DNA of 64,000 nucleotides from Streptomyces sp. NBC_00433 (GCA_036015235.1 CP107926.1:124001-188000), one strand, 5' to 3'; shown: positions 50,844 to 60,170, counted from the first letter of the stretch. Notes: a model not told the origin generated them from the sequence alone. A program made the numbers and translations.

Positions 50844-51305
50844 TCAGCGGTGGTGGTGGTGGCGGCGTCCCCACGACTCGGTGTCGACGACGTGTCCGCG
50901 GCTGTCGCGCAGCGTCGCGGTGTCGGAGGCGTCCCACACCGCGATGCGGCTGCCCTGGTACAGGTCGCGGCCGGTGTCGCGGCCGTTGCCGGCGTGGACG
51001 CGCACCGACTGGTGCCCGCGCAGCGTGACGTGGCCGAACCAGTAGGTGTGGTGGTCGGAGTCGCTGAGGGTCCAGCGGTCCAGGCTCACCGGGCGGCCGG
51101 AGGTGTTGGTGACGGTGACCCACTGCTCGTTCGGCGACCGGTGGGAGCGGCCCGGGGCCGCGTGCTGGACCTCGCCGAGGACCACCTGCGGGCGCTGCTC
51201 GTGACGCCGGCCGTGGTCGGCGGCCGCCGCGGGCAGGGCCGCGGCGGCGAGGGCGGAGCCGGCCACCAGGGCGGTCGCGGTCAAGCGGAAGGCGATACGG
51301 GACAC
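50844..51305 (-). CDS. Exported lamin-tail-domain protein
   Basis: 153 residues. The signal peptide (RIAFRLTATALVAGSALAAA, cleavage near AAAADH, residue 29) precedes a lamin-tail (LTD) beta-sandwich. Its motifs are NEQWVTVTNTSGRPVSLDRWTLSD, TLRGHQSVRVHAG and IAVWDASDTATLRDSRGHVVD. A His-rich tail (GRRHHHHR) may bind metal. LTD domains occur in extracellular nucleases and surface proteins. Here the domain is alone. The GTG at 51305 follows AAAGGGG. Confidence 0.82.
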   Translation of the reverse strand: MSRIAFRLTATALVAGSALAAAALPAAAADHGRRHEQRPQVVLGEVQHAAPGRSHRSPNEQWVTVTNTSGRPVSLDRWTLSDSDHHTYWFGHVTLRGHQSVRVHAGNGRDTGRDLYQGSRIAVWDASDTATLRDSRGHVVDTESWGRRHHHHR

Positions 51306-51646
51306 TTGGTCCCCTTTCGTGCGGGCACGGCCGGAGCCGTACCAATGGTGCTATTACTCCCGGCCGGTGCCGAGATGCACCACTGTGGCCCGGATACCGG
51401 CCCGGCCGGAGGATCACCGGGACGACGTTACGAATTCCGGACATATCGGTAACTGTTGGATGCGGCGGGCACGGACGGTGCCGGCCGGGCGCGCCGCCGC
51501 GGGCCGGCCGCGCGACACGCCTGCGGCTACCGGCACACGACGCGCCCGGCGGCGGCCGCGGCGGCGAACACGCGTCCTAGGGGTGCCCGCGTCCGGGGGC
51601 GCGGAAGGTAACGGGCCGCGCCGCCGGCGCCCGGGGCCGTGCGGGC
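51306..51646. other. Intergenic region between exported protein and MarR genes
   Basis: This is the promoter side of the lamin-tail gene and the downstream side of the MarR gene. Apart from an AT-richer patch near 51425-51460 nothing is recognisable. Confidence 0.4.
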
Positions 51647-52123
51647 CTACCGCTGGCGGGCGTCCGCGATGCGCAGGCCGAACGGGCGGCGTTCGATCGC
51701 CCGGGACACCTGGGTCAGCAGGTCGGCCAGCGGCATCGGCAGCTCCGCGTCGAGTTCCCTCATCGCCGCCGCTGTCGCGTTCCACTCGGCCTGGATCCGG
51801 GGCAGCAGGGCGTGGGCCCTGTCGGTCAGCTCGACCAGGCGGCGGCGGGCGTCACGGGGGTCGGCGGTGTGGGTGACCAGGCCCGCGCGGGCCATCTGGG
51901 CGGCGGTCTGGCTGGCGGCGGAGTGGGTGACGCCCAGTGCGGCGGCCAGGTCGCGGACCGGCAGCGGGCCGTGGGCCAGCAGGGCGCGGACGACCGGGGA
52001 GAAGCGGGGCCGGTAGTCGGGCAGGCCCTGCTCCCGGTAGACCCCGGCCACGTCGCCGTCGAGCAGTTCCAGGACGTGGCGCAGCAGGGTGCCGACGGCC
52101 GCCGGGTCGGGGGGGTTCCTCAC
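51647..52123 (-). CDS. MarR family regulator
   Basis: 158 residues. The winged helix (FSPVVRALLAHGPLPVRDLAAALGVTHSAASQTAAQMARAGLVTHTADPRDARRRLVELT, about 42-101) carries the typical DPRDxRRRLVxLT wing. Flanking helices form the dimer interface. It is divergent from the hydrolase gene, with about 50 bp between, so each gene's promoter overlaps the other's. An imperfect palindrome (CTGA...TCAG, with ACAG-TG-CTGT, 52125-52148) may be its operator. Confidence 0.9.
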   Translation of the reverse strand: MRNPPDPAAVGTLLRHVLELLDGDVAGVYREQGLPDYRPRFSPVVRALLAHGPLPVRDLAAALGVTHSAASQTAAQMARAGLVTHTADPRDARRRLVELTDRAHALLPRIQAEWNATAAAMRELDAELPMPLADLLTQVSRAIERRPFGLRIADARQR

Positions 52124-52173
52124 CCTGATAATGTAACAGTGCTGTCAGATCGGAGCAGGGGGGTGCGTCGCAC

Positions 52174-53148
52174 ATGGCCGGGCTCTATCCCCCCGTCGAG
52201 CCGTACGAGCACGGGGTGCTCGACGTCGGCGACGGGAACCGCGTGTACTGGGAGGCCTGCGGGAATCCTGCGGGCAAGCCGGCGGTGGTCCTGCACGGCG
52301 GGCCCGGGTCGGGGGCGGGGGCGTTCTGGCGCCGGCTGTTCGACCCGGCGGCCTACCGTGTCGTGCTGTTCGACCAGCGCGGGTGCGGGCGCAGCACGCC
52401 GGACGCGGCGCAGTGGGGGACCTCGCTGGCGGCGAACACCACCGCGCACCTGGTCGCCGACATCGAGCTGCTGCGCGGGCACCTGGGCGTCGGCGAGTGG
52501 CTGGTGCTGGGGGGCTCCTGGGGGGTGACGCTGGCGCTGGCCTATGCCGAGCGGCATCCCTCGCGCGTCTCGGAGCTGGTGCTCTTCAGCGTCACCAGCA
52601 CCACCCGCCGCGAGGTGGAGTGGATCACGCGGGACATGGGGCGGGTCTTCCCCGAGCAGTGGGCCCGCTTCCGCGACGCGGTGCCGCAGGCGGCGCGCGG
52701 GGGCGACCTGGCCGAGGCGTACGCGGTGATGCTCGCCGACCCCGATCCGCGGGTGCGCGAGCGGGCGGCGGCCGAGTGGTGCCGGTGGGAGGACGTGCAC
52801 GTGGCCACCCACGGCGGCCACCGGCCCGATCCCCGCTACCTCGACCCGCGCTTCCGGCTGCGCTTCGCCCGCCTGGTCACGCACTACTGGCGGCACGCCG
52901 GCTTCCTCGGCGACGGGGAGCTGCTGCGCGGTGCGGGAAGGCTCGCCGGGATCCCCGGGGTGATGGTCCACGGGCGGATGGACATCAGCGGGCCGCCGGA
53001 CATCGCCTGGCAGCTGGCGCAGGTGTGGGCCGACGCGCGCCTGGTGCTGGTCGACCGCGAGGGGCACGGGCTGTCGGGGGACGCCACCAGGGCCGCCGTG
53101 CTGGCGGCCACCGACGCCTTCCGCCCCGCCGGGGCGAGCGCCGGCTGA
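52174..53148 (+). CDS. Prolyl-aminopeptidase-like alpha/beta hydrolase
   Basis: 324 residues of peptidase family S33. Diagnostic features are LHGGPGSGAG (oxyanion), FDQRGCGRSTP, the nucleophile elbow GGSWGVTLALAYAERHP, the Asp in VHGRMDISGP and His in DREGHGLSG. Proline iminopeptidases remove N-terminal Pro from peptides, but members also hydrolyse lactones and amides. Divergent from MarR. A hairpin terminator overlaps its stop codon. Confidence 0.93.
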   Translation: MAGLYPPVEPYEHGVLDVGDGNRVYWEACGNPAGKPAVVLHGGPGSGAGAFWRRLFDPAAYRVVLFDQRGCGRSTPDAAQWGTSLAANTTAHLVADIELLRGHLGVGEWLVLGGSWGVTLALAYAERHPSRVSELVLFSVTSTTRREVEWITRDMGRVFPEQWARFRDAVPQAARGGDLAEAYAVMLADPDPRVRERAAAEWCRWEDVHVATHGGHRPDPRYLDPRFRLRFARLVTHYWRHAGFLGDGELLRGAGRLAGIPGVMVHGRMDISGPPDIAWQLAQVWADARLVLVDREGHGLSGDATRAAVLAATDAFRPAGASAG

Positions 53149-53186
53149 CCTGCCGGGCCGTCGGGCCCGGCGGCCCGGCAGGTCAG
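53145..53186. terminator. Bidirectional terminator with a 16-bp perfect stem
   Basis: Positions 53145-53160 pair exactly with 53171-53186. The stem includes the TGA stops of both convergent neighbours (hydrolase and the small minus-strand gene), so the two genes share one very compact terminator. Confidence 0.8.
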
Positions 53187-53394
53187 CGGAGTTGTTTTTC
53201 CAGGTCCTTCCAGCGGCGCCGCTCCTGGGGGGCAGTGCGGAGAGCGGGGTGACCTGCTCGGGGTGGCCCGGCGCCGCGGGCCGGGGGGGCGCGGGCGGGT
53301 GCCGGGGCGGGTGGGGGATGCAGACCATCAGGTATCCGAAGTCCCGCAGGCACCGCAGGAGGAAGAGGAGGGCCCAGCGCAGCGGTGCGGGCAT
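53183..53394 (-). pseudogene. Small gene with an apparent 1-nt frameshift (polyketide-cluster small protein)
   Basis: From ATG 53394 (AAGGAGG upstream) the frame reads MPAPLRWALLFLLRCLRDFG then YLMVCIPHPPRHPPAP and PGHPEQVTPLSAL. In this frame it continues without stop into sequence antisense to the hydrolase. Adding one base at the C6 tract (53227-53232) restores a sensible end, PPQERRRWKDLEKQLR and TGA at 53183-53185, giving 70 residues. So either the gene is frameshifted or the tract was misread. Confidence 0.6.
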
Positions 53395-53432
53395 GGGCGC
53401 CGCCTCCTTGTTCTGCCGGGGCCCGGCGGCTG

Positions 53433-54017
53433 TCAGGCCAGGCAGTGTGCGGCGATCTGGCCGACCGCGGCGGACGCGGGCAGGCCGCGGTCGCGGGCCG
53501 CGACGGCGGCCGAGCGGACCGAGGCCTCCCACCGCGGGGCGTAGGGCTCGTGCAGGGTGCCGCAGGCGTAGGCGCACTGCAGGCCGGCCTCCGAGCGCAC
53601 GGTCAGGCCGAACTCGGCGGTCGGGCCCTCGCTGTCGATGTCTCCGAGGCCGAAGACGAGCGTCGCGCAGCGCACCGCGTCGACGGTGCCCCGGCGCAGC
53701 GGCAGCGGCACCGGGCCGAGGCCGGCCAGGCGCAGTCCGGCGTACGGGTCGGGTTCGATGACCGCGTCCAGGTCCAGTGGTGCGCTGCCGGTGCCGGCGT
53801 GCGGTTCGGCGCTGATCCGCAGTCCCAGCCTCGTCGGGTCGCCTGCGTCGGCCAGGTCCAGTGCCACCGGCACGATCAGTGATCCGGTGACGCCGTAGCC
53901 GCGGTAGCCGCCGATCCGGGTCTGCAGGATCCGGTGCGCCTGCCGGGTGAAGGCGGCGGTGTCCGCGGTCCCGTACCGCAGGACGACGGTGTTCTCGTAC
54001 CGGCTCAGGCCGCGCAT
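53433..54017 (-). CDS. Hypothetical protein in the polyketide cluster
   Basis: 194 residues starting MRGLSRYENTVVLRYGTAD. No family is recognised. The body has alternating strands with several Gly-rich turns and a C-terminal helix with Cys residues (LQCAYACG, AAHCLA). The ATG lies 6 bp after the stop of the SRPBCC gene, so it is translationally linked. It is probably an accessory protein of the cluster. Function unknown. Confidence 0.65.
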   Translation of the reverse strand: MRGLSRYENTVVLRYGTADTAAFTRQAHRILQTRIGGYRGYGVTGSLIVPVALDLADAGDPTRLGLRISAEPHAGTGSAPLDLDAVIEPDPYAGLRLAGLGPVPLPLRRGTVDAVRCATLVFGLGDIDSEGPTAEFGLTVRSEAGLQCAYACGTLHEPYAPRWEASVRSAAVAARDRGLPASAAVGQIAAHCLA

Positions 54018-54023
54018 GGCCGG

Positions 54024-54476
54024 TTACCGCCGGTCGGTTTCGACCGCGCGTTTGACGCGCTCCAGTGTGGCCTGCATGCCGTCGACCATCAGCTGCTCGC
54101 GGTCCCTGCCCAGGAGCCTGCTGGCGGTGATGATGCGCGCCGGTATCGGCAGCGGTCCGGCGTGCTCGCGCCACTCGGTGACCAGGGTGCCGCCGGCCTG
54201 CGGCTCCAGGCGGTAGCCCCAGCGCATCCGCGATTCGGCGACCTCGAAGGCGAAGCGCTTGGGCGCGTCGTACTCCAGTACCGTGCAGGTCGTCGTCCAG
54301 CGCACGACGCCGCGCTTGTTGGTGCCCTTGAAGACCGCGCCGGGTCCGGGCTCGGCCCCGCTCTGCCAGCGGCCGCCTTGGTTCTCCGGGCTCCACTCGC
54401 CGTAGCGGGTGGGGTCGGCCACGACCGCCCACACCGCCTCCGGGGCGGCGCCCACCCAGATGCTGACCTCGTCCAT
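54024..54476 (-). CDS. SRPBCC-family protein (polyketide cyclase/START-like)
   Basis: 150 residues. DEVSIWVGAAPEAVWAVVADPTRYGEWSPE is the typical opening of the SRPBCC superfamily. A WTTTCTVLEYDAPKRFAFEV strand, EPQAGGTLVTEW and the long C-terminal helix follow. Single-domain members act as cyclases, aromatases or lipid-binding proteins. GGAGGAC precedes the ATG at 54476. It may be an extra cyclase of the type II PKS, or a carrier protein unrelated to cyclisation. Confidence 0.8.
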   Translation of the reverse strand: MDEVSIWVGAAPEAVWAVVADPTRYGEWSPENQGGRWQSGAEPGPGAVFKGTNKRGVVRWTTTCTVLEYDAPKRFAFEVAESRMRWGYRLEPQAGGTLVTEWREHAGPLPIPARIITASRLLGRDREQLMVDGMQATLERVKRAVETDRR

Positions 54477-54710
54477 GGCTGTCCTCCAAAAAGTGCGCCG
54501 CCCGGCACCGGCCGTGGCAGCGGGTTCGTGATCGACGCGGGGATGGCGCCGGCGTCCGGGCATCCCGGCACCGGCACGGCACGGCAAGACAAATCGGCAG
54601 GAAGAACGGCGATCGATACGGCAGTAACACGCGGGTGCGGTAGGTCGGTGGGCCCGGCCCGGCCGGGGCGCGGGAGCGCTCCGGCCGGGCCGGGCGTAAG
54701 GCGGTACCGG

Positions 54711-55907
54711 TCAGGCGGAGGCGCGCTCGGCTCGCGCGGCTCGCGACTGGCTGAAGTACCGCACCATCGGGCGTTCCACGAAGGTGTTCAGCACCCAGGC
54801 CGCCGCCAGGCACAGCGTGGCGTATGCGGCGATCGCCCCGTAGGCCTGGCCGTCGGACCACCGCTGGTGGCCGGCGAACAGGCGGGTGAGGGTGACGAGC
54901 ATGACGGCGTGGATCATGAAGAACGCGAAGGACAGGTCGCCGAGGCGGACCATGGGCCGGCTGCTCATGATCGATCGGCGGCCGCGGCCCTCCGCCGCTG
55001 CGGCCGCCGGGATCAGCAGGGCCAGCGGCACCACGGTGGCCGCGTCGAAACGGTAGAGGAAGGGCAGGGAGAACGTCAGGAAGAACCCGCCGACCGCCAG
55101 GAGCGCGGCGGCGGTGGTCGGGACCGGGATCCACCGGCCGGTCAGCACGATCCGGGCCATCAGCATGCCCAGGGCGAACTCCAGCAGCCTGACCGGCGGG
55201 AAGGCGTAGACCAGCCACATCTGGTCGGGTGTCACCGGCAGTCCCATGGGGCCTGCGGCGCCGTGGACTCCCGGCAGGAGGGCGTAGACCAGTGCCGGGA
55301 CCGCCACGACCAGGCCCGCGGTGATACCGGCCGCGGCCCACAGGGCGCGCGGGGGGATCTTGCGGATCAGGGCGTACAGCAGCGGGAAGCACAGGTAGAA
55401 CAGCGCCTCGCAGGACAGTGACCAGCTCGGCGGGTTCACCCCCAGCTGGACGTCCAGGTGCGGTGTCCAGGCGTGCAGCAGCAGCAGGTTGGGCAGCCAC
55501 AGCCGCGGTGCGGTGGCCTTGGTGCCGGTCATGAAGCCCACCGAGGCGAACAGCACCATCGCCGCGGCGAAGGTCACGACGTGGTTGGGGTAGATGCGTA
55601 CCAGGCGGCGGCGGTAGAACCGGCCGGGGGTGTCGCCCTTGCGGGCGGCCCAGGTCAGGACGAAGCCGCTGAGGATGAAGAAGAACGACACCCCGATCGG
55701 GCCGAAGCAGGTGAACCAGCGTGCCGCCCTCCCGGCGGTGGCGCCGGTGAACGGGCTGATCTGCGGCTGGGTGGTGTGGAAGACGAAGACCATCGCCGCG
55801 GCGACCGCGCGCATCCCGGTCAGGGAGTGCAGGCGGTTGCGGGGTGCGGGTCTGGAGGTCTGCGGCAGCGACGGCGTGGGTTGCTGAGGCGGTGCCTGTG
55901 TGACCAC
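54711..55907 (-). CDS. Acyltransferase-3 family membrane enzyme
   Basis: 398 residues with about ten transmembrane helices. RLHSLTGMRAVAAAMVFVFHTTQP contains the conserved catalytic His, and the second conserved region is PSWSLSCEALFYLCFPLL. Family members (OafA/NodX type) O-acylate sugars, glycans or antibiotics. Its position between the carboxylase and SRPBCC genes suggests O-acylation of the polyketide or of an attached sugar, although no glycosyltransferase is visible. The GTG at 55907 follows AAAGGAG. Confidence 0.9.
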   Translation of the reverse strand: MVTQAPPQQPTPSLPQTSRPAPRNRLHSLTGMRAVAAAMVFVFHTTQPQISPFTGATAGRAARWFTCFGPIGVSFFFILSGFVLTWAARKGDTPGRFYRRRLVRIYPNHVVTFAAAMVLFASVGFMTGTKATAPRLWLPNLLLLHAWTPHLDVQLGVNPPSWSLSCEALFYLCFPLLYALIRKIPPRALWAAAGITAGLVVAVPALVYALLPGVHGAAGPMGLPVTPDQMWLVYAFPPVRLLEFALGMLMARIVLTGRWIPVPTTAAALLAVGGFFLTFSLPFLYRFDAATVVPLALLIPAAAAAEGRGRRSIMSSRPMVRLGDLSFAFFMIHAVMLVTLTRLFAGHQRWSDGQAYGAIAAYATLCLAAAWVLNTFVERPMVRYFSQSRAARAERASA

Positions 55908-56039
55908 GGGTGACTCCTTTCGGTTGGTGGTGCTCTTGGGGATTGGAAGCGGTCGTGGTGGTGCCGGCTGCTGCCGCCACCGATCGCCTCGCCCGTCGAA
56001 GAGCACCCCGAAAGGGGTGTGGGGCTGGGGCCCCCCTTG

Positions 56040-57653
56040 CTACTGCGGGGGGTTGCCGTGCTTGCGGTGGGGCAGCTCGGCGTGTTTGCCGCGCAGCATC
56101 GCCAGTGCGCGGATCAGGACCTTGCGGGTGTCGGCCGGGTCGATGACGTCGTCCACCAGGCCGCGCTCGGCGGCGTAGTAGGGGTGCATCAGCTCGGCCT
56201 TGTACTCCTTGATCCGGTACTGGCGGGCTGCCTCGGGGTCCGGGGCGGCGCTGATCTCCCGGCGGAAGATGACGTTCGCGGCGCCCTCGGCGCCCATCAC
56301 GGCGATCTCGTTGGTGGGCCAGGCCAGCGCCAGGTCGGTGCCGATCGAGCGGGAGTCCATGACGATGTAGGCCCCGCCGTAGGCCTTGCGGAGCACCAGT
56401 GAGATCCGCGGCACGGTGGCGTTGCAGTACGCGTAGAGCAGTTTCGCGCCGCGGCGGATGATGCCGTGGTGCTCCTGGTCGACTCCCGGCAGGAAGCCGG
56501 GCACGTCGACCAGGGTGACCAGCGCGATGTTGAAGGCGTCGCAGAACTGCACGAAGCGTGCCGCCTTCTCGCTGGCGTCTATGTCCAGCACGCCGGCCGA
56601 GGCGGCGGGCTGGCTGGCGACCACGCCGGCGACCTCGCCGCCCAGGCGTGCCAGTGCGCACACCACGTTCGGCGCCCAGGCGGTGTGCACCTCGAAGAAC
56701 TCGCCGTCGTCGGCGAGCTCTTCCAGGACGTGGTGGATGTCGTAGACCCGGGCGGGGTCGGCCGGCACCAGGTCCAGCAGGGCGGGGTTGGCGCGCTCTG
56801 CCGGGTCGTCGGTGGGCGCGCCGGGGGGCAGCTGCCGGTTGTTGGAGGGCAGGTAGGACAGCAGGTGGCGCACGTCCTGCAGGCAGGTGGCCTCGTCGTC
56901 GTAGACGAAGTGCGACACGCCCGAGACGGCGGAGTGCACGTCGGCGCCGCCCAGGCCGTCCTGGGTGATCTCCTCGCCGGTGACCGCGCGGACCACGTCG
57001 GGGCCGGTGATGAACATCTGGGAGGTCCCGCGGACCATGAACACGAAGTCCGTCAGCGCCGGCGAGTAGGCCGCGCCGCCCGCGCACGGGCCGAGCATCA
57101 CGCTGATCTGCGGGATGACGCCGGAGGCGCGGGTGTTGCGCTGGAAGATCCCGCCGTAGCCGGCGAGCGCCGAGACGCCTTCCTGGATGCGGGCGCCGGC
57201 GCCGTCGTTGAGCGAGACGATCGGCGCGCCGGCCGCCAGGGCCATGTCCATGATCTTGTGGATCTTCGCGGCGTGGGCCTCGCCGAGGGCGCCGCCGAAG
57301 ATCCGGAAGTCGTGGGCGTAGACGAACACGGTGCGGCCCTCGACGGTGCCCCAGCCGGTGACGACGCCGTCGCCGTGGTACCGCTTGGCCTCCAGGCCGA
57401 ATCCGGTCGCGCGGTGCCGGCGCAGTCCTTCGACCTCGGTGAACGAGCCCGGGTCGAGCAGCAGGCCGATGCGCTCGTGGGGGGTGAGCTTGCCGCGGGC
57501 GTGCTGGCGCTCGGTGGCCGCGGCGCCGGTCCCGGCGCGGGCCCGCTCCTTGATCATGCCGAGTTCGGCCAGCCGCTCCCGCTGGGACCGGGGCCCGGAA
57601 CGCTCCCCGCCGGGCTGGGCGTGCGGGGTCTCGGAGCTCGCGACAGTCGTCAT
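56040..57653 (-). CDS. Acyl-CoA carboxylase beta subunit (carboxyltransferase)
   Basis: 537 residues with both crotonase-like halves of a PccB/AccB-type carboxyltransferase: RIFGGALGEAHAAKIHKIMDMAL, GPCAGGAAYSPALTDFVFMV, VDVPGFLPGVDQE and KAYGGAYIVMDSR, and GAANVIFRREI. It transfers carboxyl from biotin to acetyl- or propionyl-CoA. In type II PKS loci a dedicated copy raises malonyl-CoA supply. No biotin-carrying alpha subunit is here, so it must borrow one. The ATG at 57653 (MTTVASSETP) is chosen over a TTG at 57665. Confidence 0.94.
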   Translation of the reverse strand: MTTVASSETPHAQPGGERSGPRSQRERLAELGMIKERARAGTGAAATERQHARGKLTPHERIGLLLDPGSFTEVEGLRRHRATGFGLEAKRYHGDGVVTGWGTVEGRTVFVYAHDFRIFGGALGEAHAAKIHKIMDMALAAGAPIVSLNDGAGARIQEGVSALAGYGGIFQRNTRASGVIPQISVMLGPCAGGAAYSPALTDFVFMVRGTSQMFITGPDVVRAVTGEEITQDGLGGADVHSAVSGVSHFVYDDEATCLQDVRHLLSYLPSNNRQLPPGAPTDDPAERANPALLDLVPADPARVYDIHHVLEELADDGEFFEVHTAWAPNVVCALARLGGEVAGVVASQPAASAGVLDIDASEKAARFVQFCDAFNIALVTLVDVPGFLPGVDQEHHGIIRRGAKLLYAYCNATVPRISLVLRKAYGGAYIVMDSRSIGTDLALAWPTNEIAVMGAEGAANVIFRREISAAPDPEAARQYRIKEYKAELMHPYYAAERGLVDDVIDPADTRKVLIRALAMLRGKHAELPHRKHGNPPQ

Positions 57654-57765
57654 GGGTGGAGTCAACCTTCGCCTGTGGAGGGAGGGGCCGGACCTGGCGG
57701 ACCGGGCAGCCTGGGCTGACCGGGCGGGGGGTGCGGGTCGGGCCGGTGCGGCAAGGGTGCGGGGG

Positions 57766-59238
57766 TCAGGGCTGCTTGGCGCCGGCTCCTGCCTGGGCGG
57801 GGCGCGGCAGCGGGGCGGGGCGGCGGCGCGGTGCGGTCAGTGCCGCCACCATCCCGACCGCCCCGATCCCGACCACCAGCCATATCGCCGGCCGCAGTGC
57901 GGAGCTGTGCCCGGGGCCGTCGGCCAGGCCGGACTGGAACAGTGCCGCGGCCGCGGCGGGGGCGACCACCGCGGCGATCTGCACGGCGCTCTGGTAGAGG
58001 GCCGCGGCCCCGCCGCGTTCGGCCGGCGGCAGGTCGGCGGTGGCCTGGGTGTTCAGCGCCGCGAAGGACAGGACGAAGCCGGCGCCGACCAGCAGCATCG
58101 TCGGCAGTACCGCGGTGAGGTAGTCCGGGTGCGCCGGCAGCCGCACGTAGAGCAGGTAGCCCGCCACCGGTGGCAGGGCGCCGTAGGCGATCAGCCGCCT
58201 GGTCCCGAAGCGGGCGATCATCCGCCCGGAGCGCAGGGCGAGCAGGGCCAGCGGGACGCTGGCCGGCAGGATCGCCAGCGCCGTCCTCAGCGGCGACCAG
58301 CCCTGGCTGGTCTGGAACTGGAAGGTGATGACGACCAGCAGCGCCAGGTAGGAGCCGTTCAGTGATCCCGCGCCCAGTGCCGAGCGCAGCATGCCGGCCC
58401 TGCCGGTGCGCGGGGGCAGGCGCAGCAGCGGGTCGGCCGCGGCGCGCTCGACGGCGGCGAACAGTGCGCCCAGGGCGGCGAAGCCGGCAAGGCCGCCCCA
58501 GACGCGCACGCTGGAGACGCCGTGGCCGGCCGACGAGGCGATCGCCAGGTCCAGGCAGACCAGTGCCCCTGTCGCGGTGGCCGCGCCGGCCAGGTCGTAG
58601 CGGCGGCGCGGGCCCGCGGCCGGGGCGGCGGCCGGGATCATGCGCAGTCCCAGCAGGAACAGCAGCAGTGCCGCGGGCGCCGGGGCGGCGAACGTCCACC
58701 GCCAGCTGATGTCGGTCAGCAGGCCGGACAGCAGCAGCCCGCCGGTGAACCCGCCGGCGCCGAAGACGGTGTACACCGAGATCGCCCTGCTGCGCGGGGG
58801 TCCCTCGGGGAAGGTGTTGAGGATGATCGCGAGGCCGGTCGGCGCGGTCAGTGCCGCGCAGAAGCCCTTGACGACCCGGCAGGCCACCAGGACCGCGAAG
58901 CTCCCGGTCACACCGGCCAGCAGCGAGGCGGCCGCGAAGGCCAGCAGGGCCAGCAGGTACGCGCGGCGTGCGCCGTGGATGGCCACCACCCGGGCGCCGA
59001 AGAGCATCAGGCCGCCGAAGCCGATCGCGAAGGCGGTCATCGCCCACTGGGCGGTGCTCGGGGCGAGGTGGAAGCCGGCCCCCACCGCCGGCAGCGCGAC
59101 GAGCGTCGCCGAGACCTCCAGGGAGTCGATGAGCATGTTGCCGGCCAGCACGGCCAGCAGGCCCCACCGCGGGGCGGGGTCCCCGGCCGGCGGGCGGGCC
59201 GCGGGCCCGGCGGCCGGGTACTTGGCGGTCTTCATCAT
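57766..59238 (-). CDS. MFS drug exporter, DHA2-like
   Basis: 490 residues and about 14 transmembrane helices. It opens WGLLAVLAGNMLIDSLEVSATLVALPAVG and WAMTAFAIGFGGLMLFGARVVAIHG. The latter has a D-less loop motif, and VACRVVKGFCAALTAPTGLAIIL is the usual helix 4-5 region. DHA2 antiporters export small hydrophobic drugs using proton influx. Being in the PKS cluster, it is probably the exporter and self-resistance gene for the product. The start may be 59235 rather than 59238, since GGGAG spacing is better there. Confidence 0.9.
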   Translation of the reverse strand: MMKTAKYPAAGPAARPPAGDPAPRWGLLAVLAGNMLIDSLEVSATLVALPAVGAGFHLAPSTAQWAMTAFAIGFGGLMLFGARVVAIHGARRAYLLALLAFAAASLLAGVTGSFAVLVACRVVKGFCAALTAPTGLAIILNTFPEGPPRSRAISVYTVFGAGGFTGGLLLSGLLTDISWRWTFAAPAPAALLLFLLGLRMIPAAAPAAGPRRRYDLAGAATATGALVCLDLAIASSAGHGVSSVRVWGGLAGFAALGALFAAVERAAADPLLRLPPRTGRAGMLRSALGAGSLNGSYLALLVVITFQFQTSQGWSPLRTALAILPASVPLALLALRSGRMIARFGTRRLIAYGALPPVAGYLLYVRLPAHPDYLTAVLPTMLLVGAGFVLSFAALNTQATADLPPAERGGAAALYQSAVQIAAVVAPAAAAALFQSGLADGPGHSSALRPAIWLVVGIGAVGMVAALTAPRRRPAPLPRPAQAGAGAKQP

Positions 59239-59411
59239 CCGGCTCCCGCGGGTCGAGGTCAGCGATCGGCGGCCGGCCGGTGACGGACCGGCAGGCGGCT
59301 GGTGGGCGGCTGGTGTCGGGGGTGGGGCCGGGCCGGTCGTCGACGTCGGCGGCCGGCCCCCGGCGTGCGGGGGCCGGCGGGCGGCGTCGGCGGCCGGCCC
59401 GGCCAGCGGGG

Positions 59412-60170
59412 TCACAGCAGGGTGCCGCCGCTGGCGTCGATGAACGCGCCGGTGATCCACCGGGCGTCCTCGGAGCACAGGAACGCCACCACGTCGGCGA
59501 CGTCCTCGGGTTCGCCGACCCGGTTGAACGCCGACATCGAGGCCATCGCGGTGACGACCTCGGGCATGGAGAAGACCGGGTTGTCGTTGCGGGTGATGCC
59601 CGGGGCGACGCTGTTGACGGTGATCCCGCGCGGGCCGAGGTGCTTGGCGAAGTGCAGCGCGAGCATCTCCACCGCGCCCTTGGACATCGCGTAGGCGATC
59701 TCGTCGGGGTTGGAGGTGCGGGTCAGGCCGGAGGAGATGTTGACGATGCGGCCGCCGTCGGCCATGTTCTGCAGGGCCCGCTGGATCAGGAAGAACGGCG
59801 CCTTGGCGTTGACCGCGTAGATCCGGTCGAACTGCTCGGAGGTGGTCTCCTCCGGGGAGATCCCGCCCAGCACGCCGGCGTTGTTGACCAGGATGTTCAG
59901 CGTGGTGGCCCCGGCGTGCTCGCTCAGCCCCGCCTCCAGGGCGGCGAACAGGTCGGCGACGTCGCCGGGCACGCCGAGTTCGGCGCCCACCGCGAAGGCC
60001 TTCCCGCCGGCCTGGCGGATCGTCTCCACGACCGCTTCGGCCTCGTCCTTGCCGCTGTTGTAGTGCACCGCGACCAGCGCGCCGTCGGCGGCCAGGCGCA
60101 GCGCCATGGCGCGGCCCATGTTGCGGCTGGCGCCGGTGACGAGCGCGGTCTTGCCCGAGAGCTTGCCCAT
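59412..60170 (-). CDS. Second short-chain dehydrogenase/reductase
   Basis: 252 residues. The Rossmann motif is TGASRNMGRAMA, NNAG is present, and the catalytic set appears as NISSGLTRTSNPDEIAYAMSKGA (Ser, Tyr, Lys). C-terminal ASGGTLL closes the fold. It is distinct from the chain ketoreductase at 61294 and is separated from the aromatase by a terminator, so it probably performs a later tailoring reduction, as LanV/UrdM-type reductases do in angucyclines. GAGGAGGACC precedes the ATG. Confidence 0.9.
   Translation of the reverse strand: MGKLSGKTALVTGASRNMGRAMALRLAADGALVAVHYNSGKDEAEAVVETIRQAGGKAFAVGAELGVPGDVADLFAALEAGLSEHAGATTLNILVNNAGVLGGISPEETTSEQFDRIYAVNAKAPFFLIQRALQNMADGGRIVNISSGLTRTSNPDEIAYAMSKGAVEMLALHFAKHLGPRGITVNSVAPGITRNDNPVFSMPEVVTAMASMSAFNRVGEPEDVADVVAFLCSEDARWITGAFIDASGGTLL

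Noticed and set aside
52120..57087. 1655-residue minus-strand frame
   Set aside because: It is a chance join of out-of-frame readings of the carboxylase, acyltransferase and hydrolase genes. Only the small gene at 53394 uses part of this frame.
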